From the NCBI GenBank assembly GCA_964486865.1, contig CAZAOZ010000006.1:17549-81548 (forward strand): 64,000 bases of DNA, written 5' to 3'. Below are positions 17,066-26,527 of this stretch, in pieces. The stretch comes from Ga0077527 sp964486865. Its GTDB lineage: Bacteria > Pseudomonadota > Gammaproteobacteria > Burkholderiales > SG8-41. Made by a program: the position numbers and the translations under genes. The notes beneath the pieces were generated by a model. The model made no database searches. It saw nothing but the letters and a program-made list of their open reading frames with translations, and was not told the DNA's origin. How positions within the stretch are numbered: the stretch's first letter is position 1; the number at the start of each line of letters is the position of its first letter.

Positions 17066-20000
17066 CCCAGGAAACACCGATACTCGATCATGGCATTCAC
17101 CGCACCGTCTTTCGTCTCACCGAAAGCCTGCGCTCATATATTGAAGCTCAATATCACATCCGCAACGAAAGTCTGATCGGTGAACGGCGTTTGCTCCTCG
17201 AAGAGCCTGGGGCGGTTAGCCAAGTGCCTCTCGTGGAGTCCACTCCGGTGTACGAAGTGGGTGCGCCTTATGCCGCTCTCGATTTGCCCCAACCGGTCAA
17301 GGATTGCTTGAGCCAACTCGCGGCGCTGAACGTCGGCCTCTATGCGACGCCTTATGTCCATCAAGCGACTGCGCTCGAAGCGTTCTTTGCGCGCAGCACC
17401 GATTTGATAGTCGCCTCCGGCACAGGATCAGGGAAAACCGAGAGCTTCCTCATGCCGATCATCGGGCAATTGGCGGTCGAAGCCGCGCGCAACACCCAAA
17501 GCGCAGTTATGCCGGGCATTCGCGCGCTCCTGTTGTATCCGATGAACGCGCTTGTTAACGACCAGCTTTCGCGTATCCGCCGGCTCTTCGGCGGCAGGGC
17601 CGCTTCGGCAATCATCTCGGCGAGCCGGCCGTTGCCCGTACGCTTTGCGAGCTACACCGGCCGAACGCCGTATCCTGCGCCGCGTTCATCCGCGCGCGAC
17701 ACCGCGCGCATCGAGCCGCTCTTTGAAGATTTCTATCTTCCTATTCTTGCCGATCCGCGGAAAGAGGCACAACTGCGAGCGGTCGGACAATTGCCTGAGA
17801 AGGACCTCGCGCGGTTCTTCGGGAAGGAATTTGAAGAGATACAGGGCACGCGCAAAGGTCCCCGCCGCCTTCGTCATTGGGAACGGCGGCTGCTGACGCA
17901 AGACGGCGACCGAGAACTGATGACCCGGCACGAGACCCAGGCGCGATGCCCCGAGATTCTCATCACCAACTATTCGATGCTCGAATATATGCTTATGCGA
18001 CCGATCGAGCGTCCATTGTTCCAGCAGACGCGGGATTGGCTGCGTGTGGACCCCGCTAACGAGCTCATTATTGTTCTCGACGAGGCGCATATGTATCGCG
18101 GAGCTGGCGGTGCCGAGGTGGCACTATTGCTCCGTCGGTTGCTATCCCGGCTCGACGTGCCACGGGAGCGGGTGCGCTTCATTCTCACCAGCGCAAGCCT
18201 TGGCAGTGGCGATGAGGCCACGCGCGCCATAACACGGTTCGGACATGAACTGACTGGCCTCGCGGAGAATTCCTCGCGCCGCTTCGAAGTGATCCGCGGC
18301 ACGCGCGAGGGCCGGCAGGGCGCGCGCGATGCGACTGAACGCGAAGCCAAGGCGCTTCACGATTTCAACCTGACCGCCTTTGAACGGCATGCGACCGATC
18401 CGCACGCGGCATCGCGTGCGGTCGATGAACTATGCACATCGCTGGATTGGCCGCGATCCGTGCCGGATCGTGGTCTCCCTGATTTCTTGTTTGAGTGCTT
18501 GACGGGATTTGGACCCGCCGAGCGTCTGCTCGATGTTGTCGCCGGTACAGCCGTACTGCTGCCGGAGCTCCAGCAACGCCTATTCGGTAATTCCGTTCAT
18601 GCGCAACGCGCATCGGCCTCGCTCATCGCACTCGCCACCTTTGCGCGCCGGCAACGAGATGGGCGCGTTCTTCTGCCGACTCGACTGCACATGTTCTTTC
18701 GAGGCCTGCCAGCGCTCTTCGCATGCGTCGATCCACGATGTACGCACGCCCGCGCATCGCCAGGGACCAATATTCTGGGGCGACTTCACACGCATGCCTG
18801 TGAACGCTGCGAATGCGGAGGGCGCGTTTATGAATTACTTACACATCGTGAGTGCGGCACTGCGTTTCTGCGCGGGTATGCAGACGGGCCGCGCGGCGAC
18901 TTCCTCTGGCATGTGCCGTCTGGTCCTTTACGGGAAGGACATCAAGCGCCTCTGACCGAGATTGAACTGCTCGTAGACGGTGAGCCGCACCTTGACCAGG
19001 CCGACCGGTGCCTCACGGCTTGGCTCGATATCAAGAGTGGCCGCCTGCTTCATCAAGAACCCGCGAACCAAGTCGGATTCCGGTGCGTGTTCCTTCCCGA
19101 CGCAGGACTGGATTGGGGCGGCGGCGTCCGCTTTTCCGCTTGCCCCGTGTGTCGCGCAACCACGTTGCGCAGCGGACGCTCAACGATCATGGATCACGCG
19201 ACGAAGGGCGAAGCTCCCTTTGCCAATCTCGTGAAGACACAGCTTGACGCTCAACCCGCCGTGCGGGAGGAGACGCGCTATATGCCAAATGGGGGGCGCA
19301 AAGTCCTGTTGTTCTCGGATGGGCGGCAGAAGGCTGCGCGCCTTGCTCGCGATATTCCGCGCGAGGTCGAGCAGGACATATTTCGCCAAGTGCTTGCTGT
19401 CGCCGCCGCGCGTCTTGTTGCGACAGGCCGAGACGCGCGCCCGATGGCGCATCTCTATATCGCTGTGCTCACAGTGCTGCGAGACTTCAACTTGCCTATG
19501 TTTGATCGCGACGATGCTCGGCGAATCGAACAGGAAATCGAGAAACTTGAGAAGGATCATGACGGAGAAAGTCTCAGCGAACTCTTGTCCGACTATGTGC
19601 CGGCCGACAGCCCGTCCCGCTATAAAGTCGCACTGCTGAAGCAACTCTGCGGACGCTATTATTCTTTAACTGGTACATCCGTTGGGCTAGTGCTTCCAAC
19701 TCGACGCGCTCTAGAGAAACTCCGTACACAGGTGTGCAACGCCGTGCCTTCTCTCTCGGAGGCGGATGTCGAAAATCTAGCAGCGGCCTGGGTTTCCGAA
19801 CTGGCCGACAAATTCGCACTCGACCGTGATATTGCCGCTCCTATTCGCTCCCTTGCCGCCGGTTACTGGTCCGCAACCTGGGGAACCGATGGGCGTTTCG
19901 AGCGGACGCTGCGCAAGCAATTATCCACGATGCTAGGTGTTTCGGACGCAACAGTTTCGACCATTGAGAGTCTCCTCACAAACGAACTTGCCTTTCAGCA

Positions 20001-22602
20001 GGACGGCGCGTTTTTCTTGGATCGTGACAAGATTCGGATTCATATTGATCTCGATGCGCCTTGGTTTCAATGTCGCAAATGTACGGAATTGATGCCGTTC
20101 ACCATCCGCCAACGCTGCGTATCCTGCGCATCCGAGGCTCTAGATCGGCTCGACCCATCCGAGAGCCAATATGTCCGCGCACGCAAGGGCTTCTGGCGCG
20201 ACCCGGTACGCGACGCACTTGGACCCGCACCCAGGCTCCGAAGCATTTCTGTCGAAGAGCACACCGCCCAGCTTTCTAATCGGGACAATACCCGCGTGCA
20301 TGCGACCACCGAGAAATTCGAGCTGCGATTCCGCGATGTTCAAATCGAAAGCCGAGACCGGCCGATTGATGTCTTGAGTTGCACGACCACGATGGAGGTT
20401 GGCGTCGATATCGGCTCCCTCGTTGCCGTCGGGTTGCGCAATGTCCCCCCGCAACGCGAGAACTATCAACAGCGCGCAGGACGTGCGGGACGCCGCGGCT
20501 CGTCCATATCCACTGTTCTCACCTACGCGCAGAACGGCCCGCATGACAGCTATTATTACAACAATCCAAGCGCAATCGTGGCGGGACCGCCGCGCCATCC
20601 GGACATCAAGATCGACAATCCTAAAATTGCCAGACGCCATGTTGCATCGTTCCTCCTGCAAACATTCTTCCACCGCTACATGGACGACCACAACATTGCT
20701 ATCGGAGGACAGACATCAGCGCTTTTTAAGGCTCTTGGTAAGGCGCGAGATTTTTTCTTTGGTGATGGACAGGCCGGGCCATCATTTGAGGGGTTCCGTG
20801 TTTGGGTGGACCAAAATGTTATCGCGCCCAACGGTGCGCAGCGCCAGCACATTCGTTCGTGGTTGCCGTCGTCCTTGCGTACGGCCCCGAGCAGCCTCGA
20901 TGAGTGGATTGGCGATGTCGCTTCCGAACTGATCGCCGATCTTCAAGCCATCATGCAGGGCTTTCGTCCGCCGCAGCAGGCCGCCGTAGGAAATGCGGCT
21001 GGCGGGGCGAATGATGAAGATGACGACGATGACAGCGATGCCGACCGCAGTGCGCTAGGCGATGAAGAATTGCTTGAGTTTCTCTTTAGCCAAGGGCTGC
21101 TGCCAAGCTACGCCTTTCCAACAGACCTGACGAGTTTCCTTGTCGAACGTCTCGGCCCACCAACCGCCGGTCGGCGCCGGAAAATGGAAATTGTTGAGCG
21201 GCCCCAACAAGGGATTGGCAAAGCGCTTAGCGAATATGCACCGGGCCGTCTCATCGTAATCAACAAGGAGACCTACCGATCAGGTGGCGTTGTCGCGAAT
21301 ACCTTACCTACAGTTCACGACCGCGCCGGCCCGCTATTTGCCGACGTTCAGGAGATTGTCCATTGCGACAGGTGCAGCTTTGTGCGGGACCCGGTAGACA
21401 ATCACGCGCCGGAAGCAAACTGCCCGGTGTGCGGCGGGACACTCCAACGCACGCGCATGATCGTACCGCAAGTGTTCTTACCGGAGGGCGGCAGGGCGCT
21501 CGCTGAAGATGATCGCGAGCAGGACATAACTTATGCCACTGGCGCGCAATTCCCGGTACCTGTAGGTGCAAATGACGTGCCCGGACTTCAACTAGCTGGC
21601 GCCAGACTCTCCTTTGCCGTCACAGCGGACCGAAAGCTTATTACCGCGAACAAGGGCCAGGTGCAGGACGAGACGTTCAAAGGCTTCTGGATATGCGACA
21701 AATGCGGCAGTGCTGCGCTGGACCAGCCCTCCGCCGCTGCACACGACCGGCCATACCAAATTGAGTTCTCCTTCGGCCGCCCCAATCCACCGCGCCGTTG
21801 CAATGGCGCTTTTCACAATGTCTTCCTAGGACAAGTGTTTGCTACCGACATTCTGCTCCTTCGCTTGACACTTGCGGCACCAATGGCGATTGATACAAAT
21901 AATGTAGTTGTGCTGCGTACCCTTGAGGACGGGCTCTACTCTGTCGCAGAGGCTCTGCGTCTCTCGGCAAGCCGGCATCCTCAACTTGATCTTGATCCGT
22001 CGGAATTTGGTGCGGGCTTCCGCATTGTTCCGTCCACTGAAGGCGCCGACCAACTCCATCTCGACGTATATCTGTACGACACGCTTTCCGGCGGCGCAGG
22101 CTATGCGGAACTTGCCGGCCGATACCTTGATGAAATTTTGGACAGCGTTCTCTCCCTGCTAGAGAACTGTCCCGCGCATTGCGACCGCTCATGTGAGAGC
22201 TGCTTGCGCCATTACCATAACCAACACTTACGCGGCCGTCTCGACCGTTTTGTTGGCGCGCAATTATTGCGCTATGCGCGTTCCGGAGAAATTCCGGCAG
22301 AAGCGCCTGCACCAGACCAGGCCGCGAATCTGGAAGCGCTCGCGCGCTTGCTCGAACTCGACGGTTTTGTATGTAACCCTCTCGTGGAAGTCGATGGTCG
22401 TACAGTCCCCTTGCGGGTGACGCAGGGCAACAAAGCCGTTGCCGTCGGTGTCCAATCGGGCTTGCTCGTGACAGGCTGGGATGGCCATTCTCTGGCACAA
22501 ATGCGGCCGGGCCACGCGCGCCGAATACTCAACGACTACATCTTGCGCAGGAATCTTCCTGACGAGCACCGCTTGGTTAGCGAGGCGTTTCAGGGTCTGT
22601 GA
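17062..22602 (+). CDS. druE: Druantia protein DruE, giant superfamily 2 helicase
   Basis: This 1846-residue protein is the hallmark large helicase of Druantia. Walker A GTGSGKT lies at about 120-126, the DEAH box at 340-343 (IIVLDEAHMYRG), motif III in ILTSASLG, and motif VI QRAGRAGRRG at 1137-1146. The C-terminal third has a DUF1998-like region with Cys clusters (CDRCSFV...CPVCGG, CDKCGS and CDRSCESCLRHYHNQ) that probably bind zinc. An acidic Asp-rich linker lies near residue 1320. A strong GGAGG precedes the ATG, which overlaps the druD stop. Length and domain order fit DruE. It is presumed to act on invading DNA with DruA-D; the mechanism is not known from sequence. Confidence 0.92.
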   Translation: MTQETPILDHGIHRTVFRLTESLRSYIEAQYHIRNESLIGERRLLLEEPGAVSQVPLVESTPVYEVGAPYAALDLPQPVKDCLSQLAALNVGLYATPYVHQATALEAFFARSTDLIVASGTGSGKTESFLMPIIGQLAVEAARNTQSAVMPGIRALLLYPMNALVNDQLSRIRRLFGGRAASAIISASRPLPVRFASYTGRTPYPAPRSSARDTARIEPLFEDFYLPILADPRKEAQLRAVGQLPEKDLARFFGKEFEEIQGTRKGPRRLRHWERRLLTQDGDRELMTRHETQARCPEILITNYSMLEYMLMRPIERPLFQQTRDWLRVDPANELIIVLDEAHMYRGAGGAEVALLLRRLLSRLDVPRERVRFILTSASLGSGDEATRAITRFGHELTGLAENSSRRFEVIRGTREGRQGARDATEREAKALHDFNLTAFERHATDPHAASRAVDELCTSLDWPRSVPDRGLPDFLFECLTGFGPAERLLDVVAGTAVLLPELQQRLFGNSVHAQRASASLIALATFARRQRDGRVLLPTRLHMFFRGLPALFACVDPRCTHARASPGTNILGRLHTHACERCECGGRVYELLTHRECGTAFLRGYADGPRGDFLWHVPSGPLREGHQAPLTEIELLVDGEPHLDQADRCLTAWLDIKSGRLLHQEPANQVGFRCVFLPDAGLDWGGGVRFSACPVCRATTLRSGRSTIMDHATKGEAPFANLVKTQLDAQPAVREETRYMPNGGRKVLLFSDGRQKAARLARDIPREVEQDIFRQVLAVAAARLVATGRDARPMAHLYIAVLTVLRDFNLPMFDRDDARRIEQEIEKLEKDHDGESLSELLSDYVPADSPSRYKVALLKQLCGRYYSLTGTSVGLVLPTRRALEKLRTQVCNAVPSLSEADVENLAAAWVSELADKFALDRDIAAPIRSLAAGYWSATWGTDGRFERTLRKQLSTMLGVSDATVSTIESLLTNELAFQQDGAFFLDRDKIRIHIDLDAPWFQCRKCTELMPFTIRQRCVSCASEALDRLDPSESQYVRARKGFWRDPVRDALGPAPRLRSISVEEHTAQLSNRDNTRVHATTEKFELRFRDVQIESRDRPIDVLSCTTTMEVGVDIGSLVAVGLRNVPPQRENYQQRAGRAGRRGSSISTVLTYAQNGPHDSYYYNNPSAIVAGPPRHPDIKIDNPKIARRHVASFLLQTFFHRYMDDHNIAIGGQTSALFKALGKARDFFFGDGQAGPSFEGFRVWVDQNVIAPNGAQRQHIRSWLPSSLRTAPSSLDEWIGDVASELIADLQAIMQGFRPPQQAAVGNAAGGANDEDDDDDSDADRSALGDEELLEFLFSQGLLPSYAFPTDLTSFLVERLGPPTAGRRRKMEIVERPQQGIGKALSEYAPGRLIVINKETYRSGGVVANTLPTVHDRAGPLFADVQEIVHCDRCSFVRDPVDNHAPEANCPVCGGTLQRTRMIVPQVFLPEGGRALAEDDREQDITYATGAQFPVPVGANDVPGLQLAGARLSFAVTADRKLITANKGQVQDETFKGFWICDKCGSAALDQPSAAAHDRPYQIEFSFGRPNPPRRCNGAFHNVFLGQVFATDILLLRLTLAAPMAIDTNNVVVLRTLEDGLYSVAEALRLSASRHPQLDLDPSEFGAGFRIVPSTEGADQLHLDVYLYDTLSGGAGYAELAGRYLDEILDSVLSLLENCPAHCDRSCESCLRHYHNQHLRGRLDRFVGAQLLRYARSGEIPAEAPAPDQAANLEALARLLELDGFVCNPLVEVDGRTVPLRVTQGNKAVAVGVQSGLLVTGWDGHSLAQMRPGHARRILNDYILRRNLPDEHRLVSEAFQGL

Positions 22603-22874
22603 GGAAGGGAAAGGGGGGGGCGGGCCACGTTGGAAAAGACAGCGGTGGTACTATGCCGTGCGACGTAGCATGCAGTTATGAGAGAAGCGGACGAGATTGT
22701 AGCCTTCGCGATGGCAAGAAATTTAGTTCGAGGACGGATCGGTCTGCGATGTGGCTGGGATCAAATCGCAAAGTATTATGTGTTATGCATTGTCGAAAAG
22801 TGCGTGCACGTTTAACGACATGCGTCAAAAATGTCGAATTGCCTTCGCGTCCCAAGGCACGGCGGCCAGACCGC
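22603..22874. other. Gene-free stretch after druE
   Basis: No gene, terminator hairpin or tRNA was recognised. A run of nine G residues occurs near 22612-22620. The open frames here are short and lack ribosome binding sites. Confidence 0.4.
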
Positions 22875-22941
22875 GCGGATTAGAGGTGATCCGGTGGGTT
22901 GCGCCGCCGTGCGGTTATCCCGCCTACAATCCCGAAGTGAT
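22875..22941. repeat. Direct repeat shared with 25033-25108 (downstream flank of prpD)
   Basis: Both regions begin GCGGATTAGAGG and continue with a GGYGGGTTRCGCYGCYG-like stretch and CCTACAA, then run into a prpD 3' end. Identity continues into the coding part (22942-23165 against 25109-25330), at roughly 70 percent by eye. The homology therefore covers the stop codon and intergenic DNA. Confidence 0.6.
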
Positions 22942-23165
22942 TCAGGTAGCAAAGCGTTTCGGCCTGCCGCGCCTCACGGCCAGTGTCGCAATCTGTCGCA
23001 TTTTCAAAATTCTGGATTGCCGCACACAGCCGCGCCACGGCATCGGACGGCAGCACGCGCCGCGCAGTTGTCGAATTTTCCTTGAGTCGTTCTGCCGATA
23101 ATGGCTGACCACGCTGTGGCTCAACGTCTGGTAGGTTGCGGTGACTTTGGCTCTGGCGCACCTCC
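22942..23165 (-). pseudogene. MmgE/PrpD 3' remnant, frameshifted
   Basis: Read on the minus strand, the fragment encodes PLSAERLKEN, then SDAVARLCAAIQNFENA, then (after a frameshift near 23000) RPKRFAT and a stop. The intact prpD at 25109-26494 ends PLPAERLKEK, SDAVARLYAAIKDFENA, GPKRVAT and a stop. This is therefore the last 75 or so codons of a fourth prpD-type gene. Homology stops abruptly near 23165 in an AT-rich stretch (TAATTGTTTTTAATAAATA), which marks a deletion or insertion boundary. It lies in the same orientation as the other prpD genes, between the Druantia operon and the XRE/PIN pair. Confidence 0.8.
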
Positions 23166-23256
23166 AAATTATTCGTTAACTAATTGTTTTTAATAAATAT
23201 TTTATCCGACACTTGTTGTGGAAAGCCCTGATCTCCCTTTGTCAGCCATAGCAAGA

Positions 23257-23287
23257 TTATCTTGCAAAATATGTTATGCAATGATAA
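23257..23287. promoter_or_regulatory. Interrupted inverted repeat upstream of the XRE gene (candidate operator)
   Basis: TTATC-TTGCA and TGCAA-T-GATAA flank the ten bases AAATATGTTA. The dyad overlaps a possible promoter (TTGCAA, 15 bp, GATAAG). It sits 60 bases before an HTH regulator, the usual place for an autoregulatory site. The repeat is seen; regulation is inferred. Confidence 0.45.
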
Positions 23288-23347
23288 GTTAAGCGCCTCT
23301 CAAGTGCCGCGTCTGCGGTATTTCGGGCAGGAACTACGGGAGGCTCC

Positions 23348-24454
23348 ATGAACCAACTCATCATCCGTCGGCTGAAGGCCGCGCGGGAAAAGCTCGGCCT
23401 CACGCAGGCGCAGCTCTCTGAAAAACTCGGCTTCAAGGATCGCCAGACACTGGCGACTATCGAAGCCGGGCAGCGCAAGATCAGCGCCGAGGAGTTGTTG
23501 CGGGCAATGCAGGTCTTCAACGTGGAACTGGAGTATTTCACCGATCCTTTTCGGCTGGAGGGCGAGGGGCGGTTTTCGTGGCGTACGGCGAAAACCGCCG
23601 CGGCGAAATCCCTCGCTGATTTTGAGATCAAAGCCGGACGTTGGATCGCGCTCTATCGCATGCTGGGCGAAGGCAGGGTGGCCCCAACCGATCCGTTGCA
23701 ACCTCGACTCCCGCTGACCAAGTTCAGCACATTCGAGTCGGCGCAAAGGGCGGCCGAGGATTTGGGCCGTGCCTGGAATCTTGGGGAAATCCCGGCTTTG
23801 TGGCTGGAGCAGCGCGTGCGCGAGAAGCTGGGTGCGCTGGTGTTGTATGTGAATGCGCCAAAAATGATTTCCGGCGCGGCGTGCCAGTTGCCAGAACTGA
23901 ATGCAATACTGATCAATCGTGACGAACCCCAAGGTCGACGGCACTACGATTTGGCGCACGAAACGTTTCATTTGCTGACGTGGGAACAGATGCCGCCGGA
24001 GCACGCCGAAGGCGATATTCCGCGGGGCGGCAAGGGGCAGCGGGTCGAGCAACTGGCGGACAACTTTGCTTCCGCATTACTGATGCCTCAACGCTCACTG
24101 GCGCCACGCTGGCAGGCGCGCGACGGTCGAGAGATTCACGCCTGGCTGAATGCGACGGCCACGGAGTTTCTGGTGACTGCGGTTGCTCTCAAGTGGCGGC
24201 TGGTGCAATTGGAATGGCTGAACAAGTCGGAACTGGCGAAAATCCGGGATGAAAAGCTGACCGCGAATGGCCAGTCCAAGGAGAGCCGGCCCAAGCCACG
24301 ACTATTCAGTGCCGAATTCATGGGCCGGCTGCATCGCGCGCTGTCCGGCGGCAAGTTGTCTGTTCGCAAAGCGGCCTCGCTGCTGGATACAACGATAGAA
24401 GATTTGGCTGAACTGTTTACAGTGCACGAACTGACCGTGCCGTTCGACTTGTGA
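23348..24454 (+). CDS. XRE-family HTH and ImmA/IrrE metallopeptidase protein
   Basis: A 368-residue protein. Residues 5-60 form a helix-turn-helix of the XRE/Cro type (REKLGLTQAQLSEKLGFKDRQTLATIEAGQR). A COG2856-type ImmA/IrrE zinc peptidase domain follows, with HETFH at 204-208 (HExxH) and the family stretch VEQLADNFASALLMP about 50 residues later. Such proteins cleave or derepress regulators in stress, mobile-element and toxin-antitoxin systems. GGGAGG precedes the ATG at good spacing. It is followed after 13 bases by a PIN-domain gene, so the pair is a likely operon. The regulator role (antitoxin-like) is an inference. Confidence 0.85.
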   Translation: MNQLIIRRLKAAREKLGLTQAQLSEKLGFKDRQTLATIEAGQRKISAEELLRAMQVFNVELEYFTDPFRLEGEGRFSWRTAKTAAAKSLADFEIKAGRWIALYRMLGEGRVAPTDPLQPRLPLTKFSTFESAQRAAEDLGRAWNLGEIPALWLEQRVREKLGALVLYVNAPKMISGAACQLPELNAILINRDEPQGRRHYDLAHETFHLLTWEQMPPEHAEGDIPRGGKGQRVEQLADNFASALLMPQRSLAPRWQARDGREIHAWLNATATEFLVTAVALKWRLVQLEWLNKSELAKIRDEKLTANGQSKESRPKPRLFSAEFMGRLHRALSGGKLSVRKAASLLDTTIEDLAELFTVHELTVPFDL

Positions 24455-24467
24455 AAGATCGAACGCC

Positions 24468-24968
24468 ATGCGCCCCGGTCAGTCGGTTCTGGTGGATACC
24501 AATATCATCATTGAGGCTGTCCGCACAAATTGCTGGGGTGCGCTGACGGCTCGGTTCACCATTGAAACCGTCGATAAATGTTGTGAAGAAGCGCGTACTG
24601 GCCGGCAGCATCGCCCGGGGTATGTGGCGATTGAGGAGAAGGTACTGCGCGAGAAGTTGGTCACGAACATGGTGTCCGACACGGAACTGGCGGGTTTAAG
24701 CATCCAATATGCTGATGCTGCTCTTCTCGATGATGGTGAGCGACATTTGTGGGCACACGCCGTTACGCGCGGCGATTTATGGATTGCATCCACTGGCGAC
24801 AAGGCAGCGTTTTTTGCGGCATGTGCTTTGGGGTGGCGTGACCGGCTGGTGTCGCTTGAGGAACTGGCCGATGTTGCGGGGGCGAGGCATGCCTTGAAGC
24901 AGATCAAGCCGCAGTTTACCAAGGCACGGCTTGAGCTATGGGGCGTGGAGTTTGTGCTGCGGAGCTAG
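24468..24968 (+). CDS. PIN-domain-like protein, probable toxin/ribonuclease
   Basis: A 166-residue protein with the layout of a PIN ribonuclease. It has LVDTNIIIEA at the N-terminus (Asp10), DDGERHLWAHA (Glu91), GDLWIASTGDKAA (Asp103 and Asp111) and a C-terminal LVSLEEL strand. These acidic residues would form the Mg-binding active site. PIN proteins in this setting usually cut RNA. The partner would be the upstream XRE/ImmA-IrrE protein rather than a small VapB-type antitoxin, which is unusual. Similarity to VapC is limited to the fold-level motifs, so the toxin role is a reasoned guess. Confidence 0.7.
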   Translation: MRPGQSVLVDTNIIIEAVRTNCWGALTARFTIETVDKCCEEARTGRQHRPGYVAIEEKVLREKLVTNMVSDTELAGLSIQYADAALLDDGERHLWAHAVTRGDLWIASTGDKAAFFAACALGWRDRLVSLEELADVAGARHALKQIKPQFTKARLELWGVEFVLRS

Positions 24969-25108
24969 GGGCGTAAGTTAGGTTGAGCTTGCAAACCCCC
25001 AACAACAAAACGATCAGGCGTGACTACGTCACGCGGATTAGAGGCAGACCGGCGGGTTACGCTGCTGCGCAGCTCCACTCGCCCTACAACACTGCACTTC
25101 CGGATTAG

Positions 25109-26494
25109 TCAGGTCGCAACCCGCTTCGGCCCGCCGCGCCCAGCCGCCAGCGCCGCAATCTCGCGCACGTCCTTGGCGTTTTCGAAATCCTTGATCGCCG
25201 CATACAGCCGCGCTACCGCATCGGACGACAGCGCGCGCGCCGCGCAGTTGTCGAATTTTTCCTTGAGCCGTTCCGCGGGCAGCGGTTTGTCCACGCTGCG
25301 GCCCAGTGCCTGGTCGGTTTTGGCGCTGACGGTGCGGCCGTCGGTCAGCGTGACCTTCACTTCCGCGCCGAAATGGTTGTCGGCGGGGAATTGCGCGGTG
25401 GTGTAAGTCATCGCGTGGATTTTCGGCAGCAGGGCGCGGATCGCCGGATCTTTCCAGGTGTCGCCTTCGAACTGCTCGATCTTCACCGTGCGATCCTGCA
25501 GCGCGCGCGCCAGCGTGTATTGCACGCTGAACTTGGCGTCGAGTGACGATTGCGGGTCGGGGCGGTTGGTGTGTTCCAGGCGGCGCGGGTGGGTCCACGA
25601 TTCGATTTTCGCGACGTTGCCGGGCGTGAGGTTGTGTTTCTGCACCAGTTCGAGCATGCAGTCGATCGCCGGATGCGTGCTGCCGCAGCAGGGATACTGC
25701 TTGATGGCGATGCCGGGGCGGGTGATGTCCAGCGGATTGGCCCATGCCGGGAGCGCTTTCGCGGCATCGTAATTGCCGGCGCCGTTGAAGACTTCGAAAT
25801 AACCCTGCTTGTGTTCGAACGCCTGGTCGCCGGCGGTGAATCCGTCGCGCGCCAGCAGCGCCGCGAACAGGCCGCTGCGCGCGCAGTGGCCGATATGCAG
25901 CGGCTTGGTCATGGTGCCGAAGTTGGATTTGACGCCGGCGGCGAGCGACGCTGCAATCGACAGCGCGGTGGCGGTCTGTGCGGCGGAGAGTTTGAGCAGA
26001 TGCGCGCAGGCGGCGGCGGCGCCGAACACGCCGATGGTCGCCGTGGGGTGCCAGCCCTTGGTGTATTGATGAAAATTCACCACCATCGACAGTTTGCATT
26101 CGGTTTCAAAACCCGCCACATAAGCGGCGATGAAATCTTTTCCGCTGGCGCCGGTTTCATCCGCGAGTGCGAACAGTGCGGGCAGTATGGGCACCGACGG
26201 ATGGCCGCCCAGCGTGTTGTTGCAGTCGTCGAAATCCAGCGCGTGCGCCGCGGTGCCGTTGATCAGCGCGGCATCGAGCGCACCGACGCGCCGTGCATGG
26301 CCGAACACCAGTGCCGGGCCGCTGCTGGAGCCCGATACGCCGAGCAGGATGCGCGTCGCATCTTCGCTGGCGCCGGCGAGAGTGACGCCGACGGTGTCGA
26401 GGATGCCGACTTTGGCCCAGTACACCGCGTCCGCGGGCAGGGCGTTGTATTGTAACACATTGATTTTATTAGATAATTCTGTAGCGAAACTCAT
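25109..26494 (-). CDS. MmgE/PrpD family protein (copy 4, upstream of the island)
   Basis: A 461-residue MmgE/PrpD protein with DTVGVTLAGASEDATRI, INGTAAHALDFDDCNN, GHPSVPILPALFAL and TKPLHIGHCARSGLFAAL. It differs from copies 1-3 in the middle motif (TKPLHIGHCARSG instead of VKRxHxGRxxxSG) and so belongs to a distinct subgroup. It ends ...GPKRVAT. Its last 220 bases and the downstream flank are copied in diverged form at 22875-23165. It begins 33 bases from the tRNA-Sec end. It probably belonged to the same locus as copies 1-3 before the defence genes arrived (inference). Confidence 0.88.
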   Translation of the reverse strand: MSFATELSNKINVLQYNALPADAVYWAKVGILDTVGVTLAGASEDATRILLGVSGSSSGPALVFGHARRVGALDAALINGTAAHALDFDDCNNTLGGHPSVPILPALFALADETGASGKDFIAAYVAGFETECKLSMVVNFHQYTKGWHPTATIGVFGAAAACAHLLKLSAAQTATALSIAASLAAGVKSNFGTMTKPLHIGHCARSGLFAALLARDGFTAGDQAFEHKQGYFEVFNGAGNYDAAKALPAWANPLDITRPGIAIKQYPCCGSTHPAIDCMLELVQKHNLTPGNVAKIESWTHPRRLEHTNRPDPQSSLDAKFSVQYTLARALQDRTVKIEQFEGDTWKDPAIRALLPKIHAMTYTTAQFPADNHFGAEVKVTLTDGRTVSAKTDQALGRSVDKPLPAERLKEKFDNCAARALSSDAVARLYAAIKDFENAKDVREIAALAAGRGGPKRVAT

Positions 26495-26527
26495 CGCATT
26501 TCTCCTGCCCTGAGGCTGCGCGGGTAA

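Noticed and set aside
22751..23101. 116-residue plus-strand ORF after druE
   Set aside because: It runs across the prpD remnant on the opposite strand and has no start signal or family resemblance.
22875..25330. attL/attR of a mobile element flanking the XRE/PIN pair
   Set aside because: The two copies share only about 70 percent identity by eye, one carries a frameshift, and there is no integrase or recombinase nearby.
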